Below are positions 1 to 10,796 of a stretch of DNA of 64,000 nt, one piece after another (within the stretch, counting starts at the first letter, position 1; each line of letters opens with the position of its first letter). The notes below the pieces were generated by a model. The model worked only from the letters and a program-made list of their open reading frames with translations. It was not told the DNA's origin and searched no databases. The position numbers were made by a program, and so were the translations under genes. The stretch lies in NCBI GenBank assembly GCA_001600355.1, contig BCJU01000002.1:124001-188000 (forward strand), given 5' to 3'. This DNA is from Meira nashicola. Its lineage: Eukaryota > Basidiomycota > Exobasidiomycetes > Exobasidiales > Brachybasidiaceae.

Positions 1-2319
1 AATAAAAGTACAAATAATAATACTTCAAAACCAAGAACATTAGCACCTGCACCGCCAAAGATCGCTCCAGGATCCAGACCATTGAAACCTTTAATAGCAG
101 CTAAAGTTCTTCCGAGTCAACAACGCATTCATTCAACTACAACAAGGAAGCTTGCACCATTGGTTCCGACAAAGAGTGGAAAAGATGAAATCACTGCAAA
201 GCAATCAGCACCTGTCATTCTTGCGCCAAAGGTAATCCCAACTCCATCAACATCATCAATTAGTAAACAATCAAAAAGATTAGAAGAAGAGCGGGATCAG
301 ATTTCAATACAAGAAGATTATGAAAGTGCAGTTTCAGATGATGATGATGAGTTTTCAGACAATGAAGAATCACAATCACCTTCATCTTCTACGACAAATA
401 TGATGAGTGGTGATAAAGTTCAACCTAAAAAAGAATGGGTTTTACCTGCTCGAGCTAAACCAGGTAGAAAGCCAAGTGAAGTTGAACCACCAACAAAACG
501 AAAAGCGCAAAATCGAGCATCACAAAGAGCATTTCGTGAAAGACGTCAAAGTTATTTAGCATCTTTAGAAGCAAAAGTGAACGAATATGAAGAAAGAGGA
601 ATAAATTATTCAACTGAACTTCAAAAAATTGCAAAAAGATTAAAAGAAGAAAATGATGTATTAAAACAAGAAAATACATCTTTACATGCAAAGATTCAGC
701 AATTAGAAATTAGTCTTGCATTACAAAGTCCAACAAAATCTATCAAAGTGGAAGATGATGTTTTAATGAATTCTCCCCAATCAACCTCTGCTAGACATGA
801 AAGTGGAATGCCAGTTTCGATGTTATTGGAAGATGCACCACGTAAAACATCTTGGGATTGGTCAGTAGGATCAAATCGAGCAGGTCAAAGTTCAATTCAA
901 ACTTCACCAGATGAACAAGGACTTGCAACTGAAATTCAACGTGATTGTGGTTTTTGTACAGAACAAAGTCCTTGTGTTTGCAGTGGTGAAGCAGTTTTAG
1001 ATTTCAACAATACCTCAACTCGGTCACAAGCTCATCATCAATCATCTTCCCTTCCTTTACGTGGTCATTTAGAAAGAAGGGCGATTAATAGACAAAAACT
1101 TTGGTATACTATTCCTGCTTCACAACAACAACATAACTCTATTGGAAGACAAGTTCAAATTTGTCCAACTTCAACAAATATACGTAGAATGAACGGTTTA
1201 CGTGTTTTGCATAATCAACCTTCACCAATGATGATCAGAAGTGGTGGTGGTGGTTCGTCAATGTTACCTCCATTACAATCACCTAGAAAATCAAATTTAT
1301 GGCCTATTTATCCTTTAACATCACCAAATAAGAATATCACTCTTTCCTCTTCTTCACCCCAAATGCAATTCTCTCGATCTTCAGGAGGACCACAAACACC
1401 GCCATTAGAACCAACGATCTTTCGAATGAAAAAAGTTTTACCCGGTTCAACGCCTGCAGTTTGTTCTGGTGATCCAAGCGATTGTGCAGCATGTGCAACT
1501 GATCCTGCTTTAGCGGCATTTTGCAGAGCCGTTTCAACTCATTTAGAAGGAGAAGGAATTGGAAATGCAGTCATGTTGGATGCTGGAAATGCGATTCCAC
1601 TTAGAAAAAGGCGAATAAGAGGAATGAGTACGAGTACGAACACGAATATTCAAAGAATGACGACAAATACTACACCTTTGCAATTAACACCTCAAAGTTT
1701 ATATACGAACGGTAGAAATCCATTACCACCTTCAACACGACCAAAACTTTGGTCTATTTCACAAAATAATTATCAAGGTGAAGTGAGTGCAAATGCAAAA
1801 TCCATTTCAACGAACTCACAATCAGGTTTGCATTCTTTACGTAGACATACAACTTCAGATGTACGTCGTGAAACAGAAACACAAAGTACGATAAATAAAG
1901 AACAACAAAGAATTGAATCAATTCCACAAGCATGGCAAAGAATAAAGCAACATCCAAGTTTTGCTAATTGGCAAGGAGGATTAGATCTATTAGCAGATGT
2001 TGTTACAAGAAAATCATCATCTGATGAAGAAGAAGAAAGAAGAAGTAATACAAGTCAATCTCCTATCAAGGAAGCACAGCAACCTTCACCCACAGAAGAA
2101 GATCTTGGAAGGAAGCGTAGACAGACAAAAGAAGCCGAAAACGCAATTCAATCACAAGAAAAACGTAGAAAACTTTACGTTGATCGAAGAAGGGTGGATG
2201 ACGTCTTAGCTTTAATGGATAGAGGAACGCCAAGTATGACCGAAAGTCCTCAACCTTCACAAACACCACCAAACGATTCAGGACAACCATGTGCGTGTCC
2301 TTTGAGCAAAATCATGTAA
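1..2319 (+). CDS. hapX: HapX-like bZIP iron regulator, 5' partial
   Basis: The reading frame is open from the first base and no ATG is seen before the conserved domains, so the gene starts upstream of the window. At about 427-474 it has a Hap4-type CCAAT-complex binding motif (KKEWVLPARAKPGRKP), followed at 490-710 by a bZIP basic region (KRKAQNRASQRAFRERR) and a leucine zipper. Two cysteine clusters follow: CGFCTEQSPCVC at about 945-981 and one at 1462-1524 containing CSGDPSDCAAC. The protein ends with CACPLSKIM. A Hap4 motif plus bZIP plus spaced Cys-rich clusters is the signature of HapX, which in other fungi senses iron sulfur status, binds the CCAAT complex and represses iron-consuming genes under starvation. 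The motif QAWQRIKQHPSF near 1927-1962 resembles a conserved C-terminal HapX block. A generic Yap1-type bZIP would lack the Hap4 motif. It converges with the next gene across only 54 nt. Confidence 0.88.
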   Translation, partial: NKSTNNNTSKPRTLAPAPPKIAPGSRPLKPLIAAKVLPSQQRIHSTTTRKLAPLVPTKSGKDEITAKQSAPVILAPKVIPTPSTSSISKQSKRLEEERDQISIQEDYESAVSDDDDEFSDNEESQSPSSSTTNMMSGDKVQPKKEWVLPARAKPGRKPSEVEPPTKRKAQNRASQRAFRERRQSYLASLEAKVNEYEERGINYSTELQKIAKRLKEENDVLKQENTSLHAKIQQLEISLALQSPTKSIKVEDDVLMNSPQSTSARHESGMPVSMLLEDAPRKTSWDWSVGSNRAGQSSIQTSPDEQGLATEIQRDCGFCTEQSPCVCSGEAVLDFNNTSTRSQAHHQSSSLPLRGHLERRAINRQKLWYTIPASQQQHNSIGRQVQICPTSTNIRRMNGLRVLHNQPSPMMIRSGGGGSSMLPPLQSPRKSNLWPIYPLTSPNKNITLSSSSPQMQFSRSSGGPQTPPLEPTIFRMKKVLPGSTPAVCSGDPSDCAACATDPALAAFCRAVSTHLEGEGIGNAVMLDAGNAIPLRKRRIRGMSTSTNTNIQRMTTNTTPLQLTPQSLYTNGRNPLPPSTRPKLWSISQNNYQGEVSANAKSISTNSQSGLHSLRRHTTSDVRRETETQSTINKEQQRIESIPQAWQRIKQHPSFANWQGGLDLLADVVTRKSSSDEEEERRSNTSQSPIKEAQQPSPTEEDLGRKRRQTKEAENAIQSQEKRRKLYVDRRRVDDVLALMDRGTPSMTESPQPSQTPPNDSGQPCACPLSKIM

Positions 2320-2373
2320 TACTATCACTACCATTACTATACCGCTTCACATCATTAATTCAAGAAATGCAAT

Positions 2374-5061
2374 TTAAGCTGATACAATATTCTGCCTTGA
2401 TTGATTAACATTTTCCACCGTTACTCCCTCTGCATCTGTTGAGCTTGCCAAGGCAGCAGCAGCTTTCTCTTCTGCTAATCTCAACTTTCTTGCCGCTTTT
2501 TCACGTTCTTGTTCTTGACTTTGTGCTAAAGCTGCAAATTTTGCTTGTTGTTTGACCTCCTTACGCTTTTTTGTTCTTTCCCGTCTCTTTTCAGAAAGTT
2601 GTACAATTTGTCGTCTTACTTGCCAAACCAATAATCGTGCATCAGATTGAATAACCCTATTCAATTCATCAACTCTTTCTCTCATTTGATCAAAGGAACG
2701 TTCTAAAGCAGAATCTTCACTTGCAATCGCTGCATTCAACAAACGAATTTCGCAAATATATAATGCAATCGAACGTTCCATCCATTCTCCAACATCTCGA
2801 AGGATGCCATTCATACGATTTTGTTTTGTTAATGTAATCAATGGCATAACCACTTCTGGTGCCACACCAATACTTGTAGGATTAAATGACTGGCCACCCT
2901 CACCACTAAAAGATGGAGAAGGTAAGTTCACAAGATTTATCAAAAACTGTCTTGCAAATTCTTGACGTGTTGCGTATGCTTCATCAGCTGCTTGATTTGC
3001 TGCTTGAACAGCAATCTTTTGTTCCTCTGACATGATCTCGGTCTCCTCTATTGGGATCGCCTTTGCCAAATTAGATAAGATACTTTCTGCTTTTTGTGGA
3101 GTATCTTCCGATAAGAAGAATAATCTGGCAAGGTAATCCGCAGTAAAGTTCTCATCTTGCAGATGAGGCAAACCAGAGAATGATTCTACTCCAAGCGATT
3201 GCACTTGGGTGGTAATGTACGAAATCATCTCGCTGACATAGTCTTTATCAAATCCTAAACCTTTCGCCATCTTTTTCAAACTTTCTTCTTGCACCGACAC
3301 AGTCTCACGAACAAAGTATAAGGCCAAGTTGCTATAGGCACCCTTCTGTCTTGCTTCATACTCTTTCATCTGGCCCAATTGCTCCTTCATTGATCTGCTG
3401 ATGTACATCATCATTTGTTGCGGCGGAGGATGTCTGCACGCATTTCGTACCAGGTGAATCATCGTTGCAGTATTCGGGGTGATATAAAGTGATGAGACAT
3501 CTTGACTGACTTCCTTTACATCATTCGCTGTAGAATCCGCTTCCACTGGATCATTCCAACCCAGTAAACCTCGAAAATCTGTAGCAAAGAGACTACCTTC
3601 AGGTACTTGTGTATCTACTTTGATCGATTTTGGCAAAGGTCGTGTGAGTGTTTCATATGCTGCCACCATCTTTCCTACCGTACTTTGCTCTCCAAGAGCT
3701 TGTATCACCGTATTCAAGAGGTGCACATCTGCTTTTCCATAAAAGTGGGTCGGGAGATTGTGCTTGCTTTTTGAAGAATCAAGTACGCTTCCATCTAAGT
3801 TGTCAAGATCCACACCAAAAGATAAAGTTGTCAATGCTTTCATAGCATCAAGGTTTCCCGTAATCCTCATCACTCGCATGGCGAGGTTGCAAGCCAATTT
3901 CGTCAAAGGAATATCGCGTTCAAGCATGCTTCGTAGAAGATAGGAAGTTCTCTGCGATGCAAGCACTAATGCTTGTTGTGCTCTTGGACTTAAGTGTTCG
4001 AAAGCCGACCTTGATTCGATGGCCTTTTTCATCGATTGAGATAATTCTCCTTCTCTTGTTGCAGCCAAACGCTGTCGTCTTTGTTGGCCATAATTCAGTT
4101 CTTTGGTACCTTGCAGGTCAGACTTGAGAGCTCGTTTGAGTTGATCTTGCAAATGTCTATAGACTCCCAGCATCAAATTCGAATAAGTATCTCGTGTCGG
4201 TTCAATGGCGTTAAATGCATTCATTTGTGCATTGATCACTCTTGCATTATTTCTTTGTTTCGCTCTTTTTGAATCAGTTCGCTCTAACGATGCTGAACCA
4301 GTCATTGCGGACCACAATGCCAATATGCATGTCATATTACCGCTTTGGACGATTTCATGAAACACTTTGTCAAAATCTGCGGCCGTCGGAATTGTTCCTG
4401 CGCTTTGTCGTCTTAGATTGTCAAAGATGATACTTACTCGAGCAAGATATTGTTGAACTTCGGCAGATGATGCAACTACTGCCTTTCTCTTGGATTTGCC
4501 TGCAAATGATGGTTTAATCGTTCGCAATACCCGCTTGTGTACGTGAATTGGTAAAATGAGCGAAGTCTGTGATGAAGAACTTTGATCGTCCCGAAGTTGA
4601 ACAGAACTTTGTTTGGTCATTTCGATCGCGCTGTATAAGCGCCAAACAAGTTCCGGAGATGGACGAGCTTCATGCGATTGAAGTTCGTACATTAGATCTT
4701 GCACGAGTGGATGGAACGGAAGTAAAGTTGAATCATCTTTTTGCAAATTTCTTTCTGATGTACTACTTGGTCCTCCTTCCCCTTCTCCCAGAGTTGATGA
4801 GAGATCTCGCCAACGCGAAGAAAAGAAGCCTTTAGAAGAAGAAGTGTTTTCTTCTCCAATGCGAATGCCACCATTTTGAGACGCTTTCGATGCCCTTTCT
4901 TGGTGCTCGTTTGCATGCTGGATAGATGACGCCTTACCGGTAGTCAGGGAGCGGACAGCATTCTGTGAGAATCTTGGAATCCCACTATTCTGTCCCACAC
5001 CCCTGCTTGCAGAGCGAAAAGGTGCCACAAAATTACGTCTTGCGAAGCATCTGATCGCCAT
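2374..5061 (-). CDS. Mitochondrion-targeted helical-repeat-like protein, 895 aa
   Basis: Uninterrupted frame with an ATG at 5061. The N-terminus (MAIRCFARRNFVAPFRSASRGV) is rich in Arg, Ser and Ala with almost no acidic residues, as in mitochondrial presequences. The rest is a long soluble, mainly helical protein with no catalytic motif that I recognise. Segments such as RDTYSNLMLGVYRHL and DVHLLNTVIQALGEQ have the spacing of PPR-like helical pairs, so a role in mitochondrial RNA metabolism or translation is possible. The C-terminal 120 residues are strongly charged and probably coiled coil (KKRKEVKQQAKFAALAQSQ). Targeting is reasonably supported; the function is not. It shares a short divergent promoter with UTP17. 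Confidence 0.75.
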   Translation of the reverse strand: MAIRCFARRNFVAPFRSASRGVGQNSGIPRFSQNAVRSLTTGKASSIQHANEHQERASKASQNGGIRIGEENTSSSKGFFSSRWRDLSSTLGEGEGGPSSTSERNLQKDDSTLLPFHPLVQDLMYELQSHEARPSPELVWRLYSAIEMTKQSSVQLRDDQSSSSQTSLILPIHVHKRVLRTIKPSFAGKSKRKAVVASSAEVQQYLARVSIIFDNLRRQSAGTIPTAADFDKVFHEIVQSGNMTCILALWSAMTGSASLERTDSKRAKQRNNARVINAQMNAFNAIEPTRDTYSNLMLGVYRHLQDQLKRALKSDLQGTKELNYGQQRRQRLAATREGELSQSMKKAIESRSAFEHLSPRAQQALVLASQRTSYLLRSMLERDIPLTKLACNLAMRVMRITGNLDAMKALTTLSFGVDLDNLDGSVLDSSKSKHNLPTHFYGKADVHLLNTVIQALGEQSTVGKMVAAYETLTRPLPKSIKVDTQVPEGSLFATDFRGLLGWNDPVEADSTANDVKEVSQDVSSLYITPNTATMIHLVRNACRHPPPQQMMMYISRSMKEQLGQMKEYEARQKGAYSNLALYFVRETVSVQEESLKKMAKGLGFDKDYVSEMISYITTQVQSLGVESFSGLPHLQDENFTADYLARLFFLSEDTPQKAESILSNLAKAIPIEETEIMSEEQKIAVQAANQAADEAYATRQEFARQFLINLVNLPSPSFSGEGGQSFNPTSIGVAPEVVMPLITLTKQNRMNGILRDVGEWMERSIALYICEIRLLNAAIASEDSALERSFDQMRERVDELNRVIQSDARLLVWQVRRQIVQLSEKRRERTKKRKEVKQQAKFAALAQSQEQEREKAARKLRLAEEKAAAALASSTDAEGVTVENVNQSRQNIVSA

Positions 5062-5397
5062 TGTGTACGATCAGGCCGCAAGAAAGAGATGGTGATTATT
5101 GTCCACCTCACGAGACCTTTGTTCAGATCAGATAGACTAGAATACGAGAAGATCTTCTACCGCTTAAACTGTACGCGTGGGCGAAAGTCTTCTTAAACTT
5201 TTTTTTTCCGAAAAGTTAATGAACCTGCTTATATAATTTTGGCGTGTAACTATTTTTTTTGTTTTTCTTCATGCAGCTAAAATTTTAACAAAAAAAAGGA
5301 AGAAGGCTAAGCGTTGTTTGCGAATAGGCTGCTTTGCTTCTCTTTCGTTGGAAAACATTCCTCCATCACCATTTCTTGGAAAGATAATTTCTACAAG
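5062..5397. promoter_or_regulatory. Divergent promoter region between the mitochondrial protein and UTP17
   Basis: 336 nt separate the two divergent ATGs. It holds an ACGCGT box (5173-5178, as TACGCGTGG), several long T and A tracts, and a TATATAA-like stretch near 5231. An open frame runs into UTP17 from 5314 but begins with TTG, so this stretch is more likely 5' UTR. No gene is seen. Confidence 0.5.
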
Positions 5398-8300
5398 ATG
5401 GTCTCTAGTCGAAGAAGACCAAGAGTGGGTGCTGCAGACTCTGGAAAGAATGAACAACAAGTTGCTGCTACCTCAGTAGCGACGGAAAAGACCGCAATAC
5501 CTGAAGTAACCCCAAGCACGCCTGCAAAAAAGAAAGAAAGAAAAAAGGGCCCAAAACTAACACGAAACACAGAAAATGTTCCATGGTCACCCATAGTAAC
5601 CGGTAAAGCTGGTAGAGTACCAATACTTTTCACAAGAGATAATGACTTCTTTTTCGTTGCTTCTGGCTCAACAATTCGCATTTATTCGACAAACTCTGGT
5701 CGATTAGTATCCACTCTTTCTTCTTCATCAGAAGATGCTCCCAATGCCACCACTTCTACCTCTATCTCACAACATACTGCAACCATTACCGGCTTGTCCA
5801 TCAATCCCGCCAACGCTGCTCAGCTAATCAGTTGTTCACTTGATGGAACAATAAAGGTATGGGATTTCTTCGATGGCAAACTGATGAATACGATCAACCT
5901 AGCTCTTCCAATCACACATATGGTCACACATGAATCACTAAAGAATCAAGTCATCGTTGCAGCACGTAAACCAAGAGGAAAAGGGGAAGAAAGAGGAAAA
6001 TCTGACAAATATTCTGATTCGGAAAATGCTGTCCTATTCAAAGTCAATCTACGGAATCACGATCGATCAAATAAGCAAAAGCCAGAAAGATTAGGGAAAA
6101 GAAGTGCGATCTCAGATATGGCTATTTCCACTGATGGACGTTATCTTGTACTTGTAGGTCATTTCAAGATTCACATTGCCGATCTGAACACTTCCGATCA
6201 AACGATGGTCAAAGTTATCACGCAACAAGCCCTTACGCGAGTAGCTTTTCACCCTTCCAATAACACTTTTGCTACTGGACATGCAGCTGGCCAAATACGA
6301 TTATGGTACTTCTTGGCTTCCGATGATGAGCAATTGTTCAGTCGAATGGCTTCCGATAAATCAAAGAAAGAAACAATTGCACCTAGCACACTTTTGCATT
6401 GGCACTCGCACGCTGTTAGCGCATTGCGATTCAACGATAATGGAGCTTTCCTCTTGTCTGGTGGTGAGGAGAGTACATTGGTTTTATGGCAGCTATCGAC
6501 ACAAGGAAGGGAATATGTGCCAAGATTAGGAGGTTCATCTATTCTCTCAATCGCTTCTCTCAAAGGTGGAAAGGATAATGATCGACCTGATCAATTTATC
6601 ACAGCAATGGAAGATGGTAGCGTGGTATTCATTAGCACAGTAAATTTGAAACCGATTCGTATCTTACAAGGCGTCCTGGCCGGCTCTTCACATCAACTAA
6701 GAAAGACGATCGCATCTGCAAAACGATTGCAATCTCTACCCTTAGCAGTAGAGCCAAGAACAAACAATCTAACTTTATCCTCTGGTCACCCTTCCACAAT
6801 TCAATTCCTCAATACAACGACAGATGATCAAGTGATGCAAGTAGAGATCGTGCCTTCCAATCGAGTCTCACGACCAGGAAAAGATCCACTCACTCAATCA
6901 CATGTTGAGCATGTTTGCTTTTCCAATGACAACGTATGGATGGCCACAGTAGACGTCAAAGCGACTGGCGAGACTCATTTGAAGATTTGGCAATGGTCGC
7001 AAAATGCGAATACGTATGTGCTAAATACCCGAATCGATGAACCTCATGGTCAGGAGAGCGAAATTTTGTCAATGTCTTTTAGTCCTCAGTCGTACGGATT
7101 GACAAAAAGAGGACCAAAAGGAACGCTAAAGGATGCGCCTATCTTGGTTACTTTGGGCAGCAAGCAAGGAAAGTGTCGTTCATGGAAATGTACAACAAGA
7201 GAGGTGAAGAGAAAGGTGGAAACGTATTGGTATGCAAGAAGTATTTTTGATCACAGAGGATTGCCTGCAGAAGCGATGACATGGAGTGCCGATGGATCTT
7301 TATTGGCTATTGTACAAGGTTCATGCGTTTCTGTGTGGGAGCCAGACAGTAATGCTCTTGTACATGTATTTGCTTTACCTGGAATTTCTGAAGGGATCCA
7401 ATCAGCGGGCAAAAAAGCTTGCTTATCTTTTGCTGGTAAAGGTGGTCGTTATATTGCCTCGCTAGTGAATGGATATTTGACATTTTTTGATGTCGTTCTA
7501 GGACAGATGAAAGAGTCAATTATGATCGAAGAGCCTGTCAAAGGACTGTTCGCACTTGATTCCCAGAAAGGGGAAGGTGATCTGACAGTTATTACCTCGA
7601 ATGCACAAAAAGCACAAGTTCGTGTATATTCCGTCGAACTTGGAAGCATGGCTAAACTCAAACGATTAGCTTCTTTACCTTTTGGTATTCGTCAAGTGAC
7701 CGAGGCTGATCCAAAATATAATCATGGTCAATTTGCTTTGTTTGCTTTGACAACATCGTTTGACGTTGTACGAATTGGAAAGGAATTAGAAAGTTTGAGA
7801 CGTAAAGAACAAAAAGCAAATACAATACGCAAGATTAACGTTAGAAGACGAACAATCTTTGATGAACTTCTTGGAAAGCAACAACAGCAGATCGATCTTG
7901 GAAACGCAATTGCGCCCCAGCAAAAAGAGATAGAATCAAATAGAGCAATCGATGCAAGTAAATTATTTGATATGCCAAGTCATCTCTTACCGCCACCGCA
8001 TTTGCTATTTGAACCCTTTATGAAATTAATGTTGCCGGTTCGTAAGGAAGAGGTTGATGAAAGTGATGCGGAAGAAAGCGATAGCGAGATGGAAGAAATG
8101 GAAATTGAAGATGATGTTACGGCACCAATCAATATTGTTCATCCAACAAATACTGCTAGCAATTTAGCACGTTTAGCCGGATTCAATATGGACGGTGTGA
8201 CAGAAGCATTTGCCCGAATGGCAACAGAGACAGAGGGTGAAGTTAGCCCCAACAACAAAGTGAATGGGCACAAAAAAGTCAACGGAGAATTAAATCCTTC

Positions 8301-8445
8301 TCATACTGAGAACACCAAACCTTCACCCAAGAAGGAAAAGGTAAAGAAGGGAAGAACCTCCAATGGAATAGAAAGTAACAATGTGGAAAATGCATCATCA
8401 CCTTTAGATCTCAGTAAACGGAAACGAAAAAATAGCAATGCCTAA
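5398..8445 (+). CDS. UTP17: UTP17/NAN1 (WDR75) WD40 protein of the small-subunit processome
   Basis: 1015 aa from the ATG at 5398 (MVSSRRRPRV); the frame extends upstream but has no ATG there. The N-terminal half carries WD repeats diagnostic of WDR75/Utp17: INPANAAQLISCSLDGTIKVW near residues 140-165 and LLHWHSHAVSALRFN with LLSGGEESTLVLWQL near 335-370. A second propeller follows (ETHLKIWQW, LLAIVQGSCVSVWEP). The C-terminus has an acidic run (DESDAEESDSEMEEMEIEDD) and a Lys-rich tail ending KRKRKNSNA, fitting nucleolar location. Family knowledge: Utp17 belongs to the t-UTP/UtpA complex, which binds nascent pre-rRNA and supports rRNA transcription and 18S processing. A basic N-terminus with KKKERKKGPKLTR may aid nucleolar import. 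Intronless. Confidence 0.92.
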   Translation: MVSSRRRPRVGAADSGKNEQQVAATSVATEKTAIPEVTPSTPAKKKERKKGPKLTRNTENVPWSPIVTGKAGRVPILFTRDNDFFFVASGSTIRIYSTNSGRLVSTLSSSSEDAPNATTSTSISQHTATITGLSINPANAAQLISCSLDGTIKVWDFFDGKLMNTINLALPITHMVTHESLKNQVIVAARKPRGKGEERGKSDKYSDSENAVLFKVNLRNHDRSNKQKPERLGKRSAISDMAISTDGRYLVLVGHFKIHIADLNTSDQTMVKVITQQALTRVAFHPSNNTFATGHAAGQIRLWYFLASDDEQLFSRMASDKSKKETIAPSTLLHWHSHAVSALRFNDNGAFLLSGGEESTLVLWQLSTQGREYVPRLGGSSILSIASLKGGKDNDRPDQFITAMEDGSVVFISTVNLKPIRILQGVLAGSSHQLRKTIASAKRLQSLPLAVEPRTNNLTLSSGHPSTIQFLNTTTDDQVMQVEIVPSNRVSRPGKDPLTQSHVEHVCFSNDNVWMATVDVKATGETHLKIWQWSQNANTYVLNTRIDEPHGQESEILSMSFSPQSYGLTKRGPKGTLKDAPILVTLGSKQGKCRSWKCTTREVKRKVETYWYARSIFDHRGLPAEAMTWSADGSLLAIVQGSCVSVWEPDSNALVHVFALPGISEGIQSAGKKACLSFAGKGGRYIASLVNGYLTFFDVVLGQMKESIMIEEPVKGLFALDSQKGEGDLTVITSNAQKAQVRVYSVELGSMAKLKRLASLPFGIRQVTEADPKYNHGQFALFALTTSFDVVRIGKELESLRRKEQKANTIRKINVRRRTIFDELLGKQQQQIDLGNAIAPQQKEIESNRAIDASKLFDMPSHLLPPPHLLFEPFMKLMLPVRKEEVDESDAEESDSEMEEMEIEDDVTAPINIVHPTNTASNLARLAGFNMDGVTEAFARMATETEGEVSPNNKVNGHKKVNGELNPSHTENTKPSPKKEKVKKGRTSNGIESNNVENASSPLDLSKRKRKNSNA

Positions 8446-8969
8446 TCTACTTCATCCTAAATAATAAATCTTCAAACCCTCATCTCTCTTGTTTGACGTG
8501 CTATGCTATTATGATTTAGGTAATAAGTAGACGAAGCGTTGAGCCTTGACATGCAATACAATGGCTTTTCTGTGTATAAACAGTAAAAATGACAAATGAT
8601 GATTGGAGAAAGATTGTTAGAGGAGAGAAAGTATGCGAAGTGGAGATGGAAGGTTGTGTAGGTATTGTTGGCGATAACTTTGAGATTAGGTGAGAATGCC
8701 TTTATTTTGACGATAATTTAGATTCTAGAAAACTGTGCACCTTGAAAACGGGTATGTATGCCATCTTTTCGTGAATACCGCATCACCGTTTGGAGACAAA
8801 GACAAAAGGTTTCATTTGAGATTCTACCCAAGCCCAACAGGCTCGTAATGCATGGCAAAAAAAATGATATCATCCACACCAAAAAGTCTCACAAACTAAA
8901 ATCCATCACCCCTTCTCTCCCCATCAATTCACTCTTCCATCTCCTTTGCTTCTTCTCACCTTGTGCACT
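8446..8969. other. Convergent 3' intergenic region
   Basis: 524 nt between the 3' ends of UTP17 and RAC1. AT-rich, with short A/T runs suitable for 3' end formation. One small open frame (8758-9069) overlaps the RAC1 3' end and shows no protein-like features. No gene seen. Confidence 0.5.
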
Positions 8970-9667
8970 CTACAGAATTGTGCAATTTTTGCGCTTTTTG
9001 GTCTTGATAGGAGCGGGAGCCAAAACACTTCGGATTGCTTCATCAAAAACGCCTTTTAAACCTACTTGAGATAAAGCAGAACATTCCATATACCTAGTTG
9101 CGCCAATATCACGAGCCATTTGATTTCCTTGAGCATAACTGATTGGTGCCATTCTTCGTTCACGTAACTTTTCTATTGTGTTTGGATCATCGCGTAAATC
9201 AAGTTTTGTTCCGACCAAGATCATTGGAATATTGGGTGCATGATGACTAATTTCAGGGAACCATTTCGTTCTTACGTTTTCATATGAAGGTGGACTGACA
9301 AGCGAAAAGCAGATCAAGAATACATCCGTTTGTGGATAAGATAGCGGACGTAATCGATCATAATCTTCTTGACCAGCTGTATCCCATAGACCTAAACTGA
9401 CCGGCTTTCCATCCACCATCACATTGGCTGAATAATTATCGAAAACGGTTGGAATATATTCTCCCGGGAAAGCATTTGTTGTGTATGAGATTAAAAGACA
9501 TGTTTTTCCTACCGCACCATCTCCTACCACCACACCTGATTATTTTTATAGGGAAAATGAACATGTCAGCATGAATTCATGCATGTAACTCTATGTAGCA
9601 TGAATTTTGCTGCATGAAGCCGCAATTTCACAGGGCGTTCTCTCTACTCACATTTGATAGTCTGCAT
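8970..9667 (-). CDS. RAC1: Rac1 small GTPase, two exons
   Basis: Two exons: 9667-9652 (16 nt, coding MQTIK plus the first base of Cys6) and 9535-8970. The 116-nt intron runs from a GTGAGT donor at 9651 to a CAG acceptor ending at 9536. The product is 193 aa and close to Rac1 throughout: P-loop GDGAVGKT at residues 10-17, effector loop with [41 protein letters not shown], and ECSAL. It ends KKRKNCTIL, a polybasic region plus a CAAX box whose final Leu predicts geranylgeranylation. Family knowledge: fungal Rac1 controls polarised growth, the dimorphic switch and NADPH oxidase. The Rac-type insert sequence and tail fit Rac1 better than Cdc42 or Rho1. The tiny first exon explains why the uninterrupted frame seems to lack a start. 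Confidence 0.95.
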
Positions 9668-10796
9668 TTTGCTAATTTGTTGTTATCAAGACGACTCTAG
9701 CCAAATCGTAAGTGAATGCGACTTGCTTAAAAATATGACGAGACTCTATTATGTTTGAATGATGTACCGAATGAATAAGTACCTAAATTGTCGTCCTTTC
9801 TACTGACTGTTGAAATGCGACAATTGGTTAAGTGCAAAGAAGTTTTGTCCTCAAAGAAAGAACAAAAAAAAGAAGTAAAGGGGGGAATTGATAGGGCTTA
9901 AACTCTTTTCGATCCAACAAAAAAGAGTCAAGAAGAATTCCTCAATCAAATCCTTTCGTATAGCTCTCTTTTCCAAACTTTCGGTTGAATCGTGATCGTG
10001 ATGTTTGTTCGTCGTCGTTAAGTAAGATCTTTTTTAGATGATGGTGTGTACAAAGTTCTTCGTACCCCAATTCGTCCCACGGAGACCTACGCATGTATAC
10101 TACGTGAAGGAGGTGTGTAAGAGTGCAGCGCGTGCGTGTGTGTGCAAAAAAACACACACATATAAGAAAAAGGGTGTCTGCTTGTGCGCAGCGCAGCGCA
10201 CGCCTTAAATTTGCACTGCATACACGCCGCCCATTCAAACGGCCGGCCAAACGGGTAAAGAATGGGCGAGCGGTCGAACCAATTTTTTATTTTCTTTATG
10301 CAATAGCTAAAATCAGCGGCGCGTGTGCCTGTAAATCACAAACAAAAATAAAATAAAAAAGAAATGCGAAAAAATGTTCGCTACAAATCATTTACGTAGA
10401 CTAGCTTATTGATAAAGTTGCTTGCTTGCTTGCTCTGCTAAACGGTTTCTATTGTTGTTTGTTACTCGGAAAACGTTAATGCCCACTAGTAGTAGCGCGC
10501 GTATATTTGTATTCCTGCTCTTCACGCGGGGGGCAATTCTGGAGAGCCCGAAATTCGAGCGGTTCGACGCGGACAATCTGCAACAATTCGGGTCAACTGT
10601 TAAAGACTGTTGATGTGCCTAATGATGTCAATTACAAATTCTTCTCATTCATTCAGGAGAAAGAGCGAAAACTTCCTACAGTAGGATAAAGAAAGCTAGA
10701 AGATTAACACAAAAACATCTTATCGTTTGCACAGCCTGTCACTCATTCTGGAACGTCAGATTAGCATTTCTCTGCAGCTAGAGATACAATGTGATT
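9668..10796. other. Upstream region of RAC1, no gene seen
   Basis: About 1.1 kb between the RAC1 start and the SEC21 stop. It contains many G/C-rich patches unlike the AT-rich surroundings, including GCGCAGCGCAGCGCACG near 10187-10203, and a perfect 8-bp hairpin (TGTGTGTG at 10137-10144, CACACACA at 10153-10160) around an A-rich loop. It probably includes a long RAC1 promoter and 5' UTR. Small open frames here lack convincing starts or composition. Confidence 0.4.
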
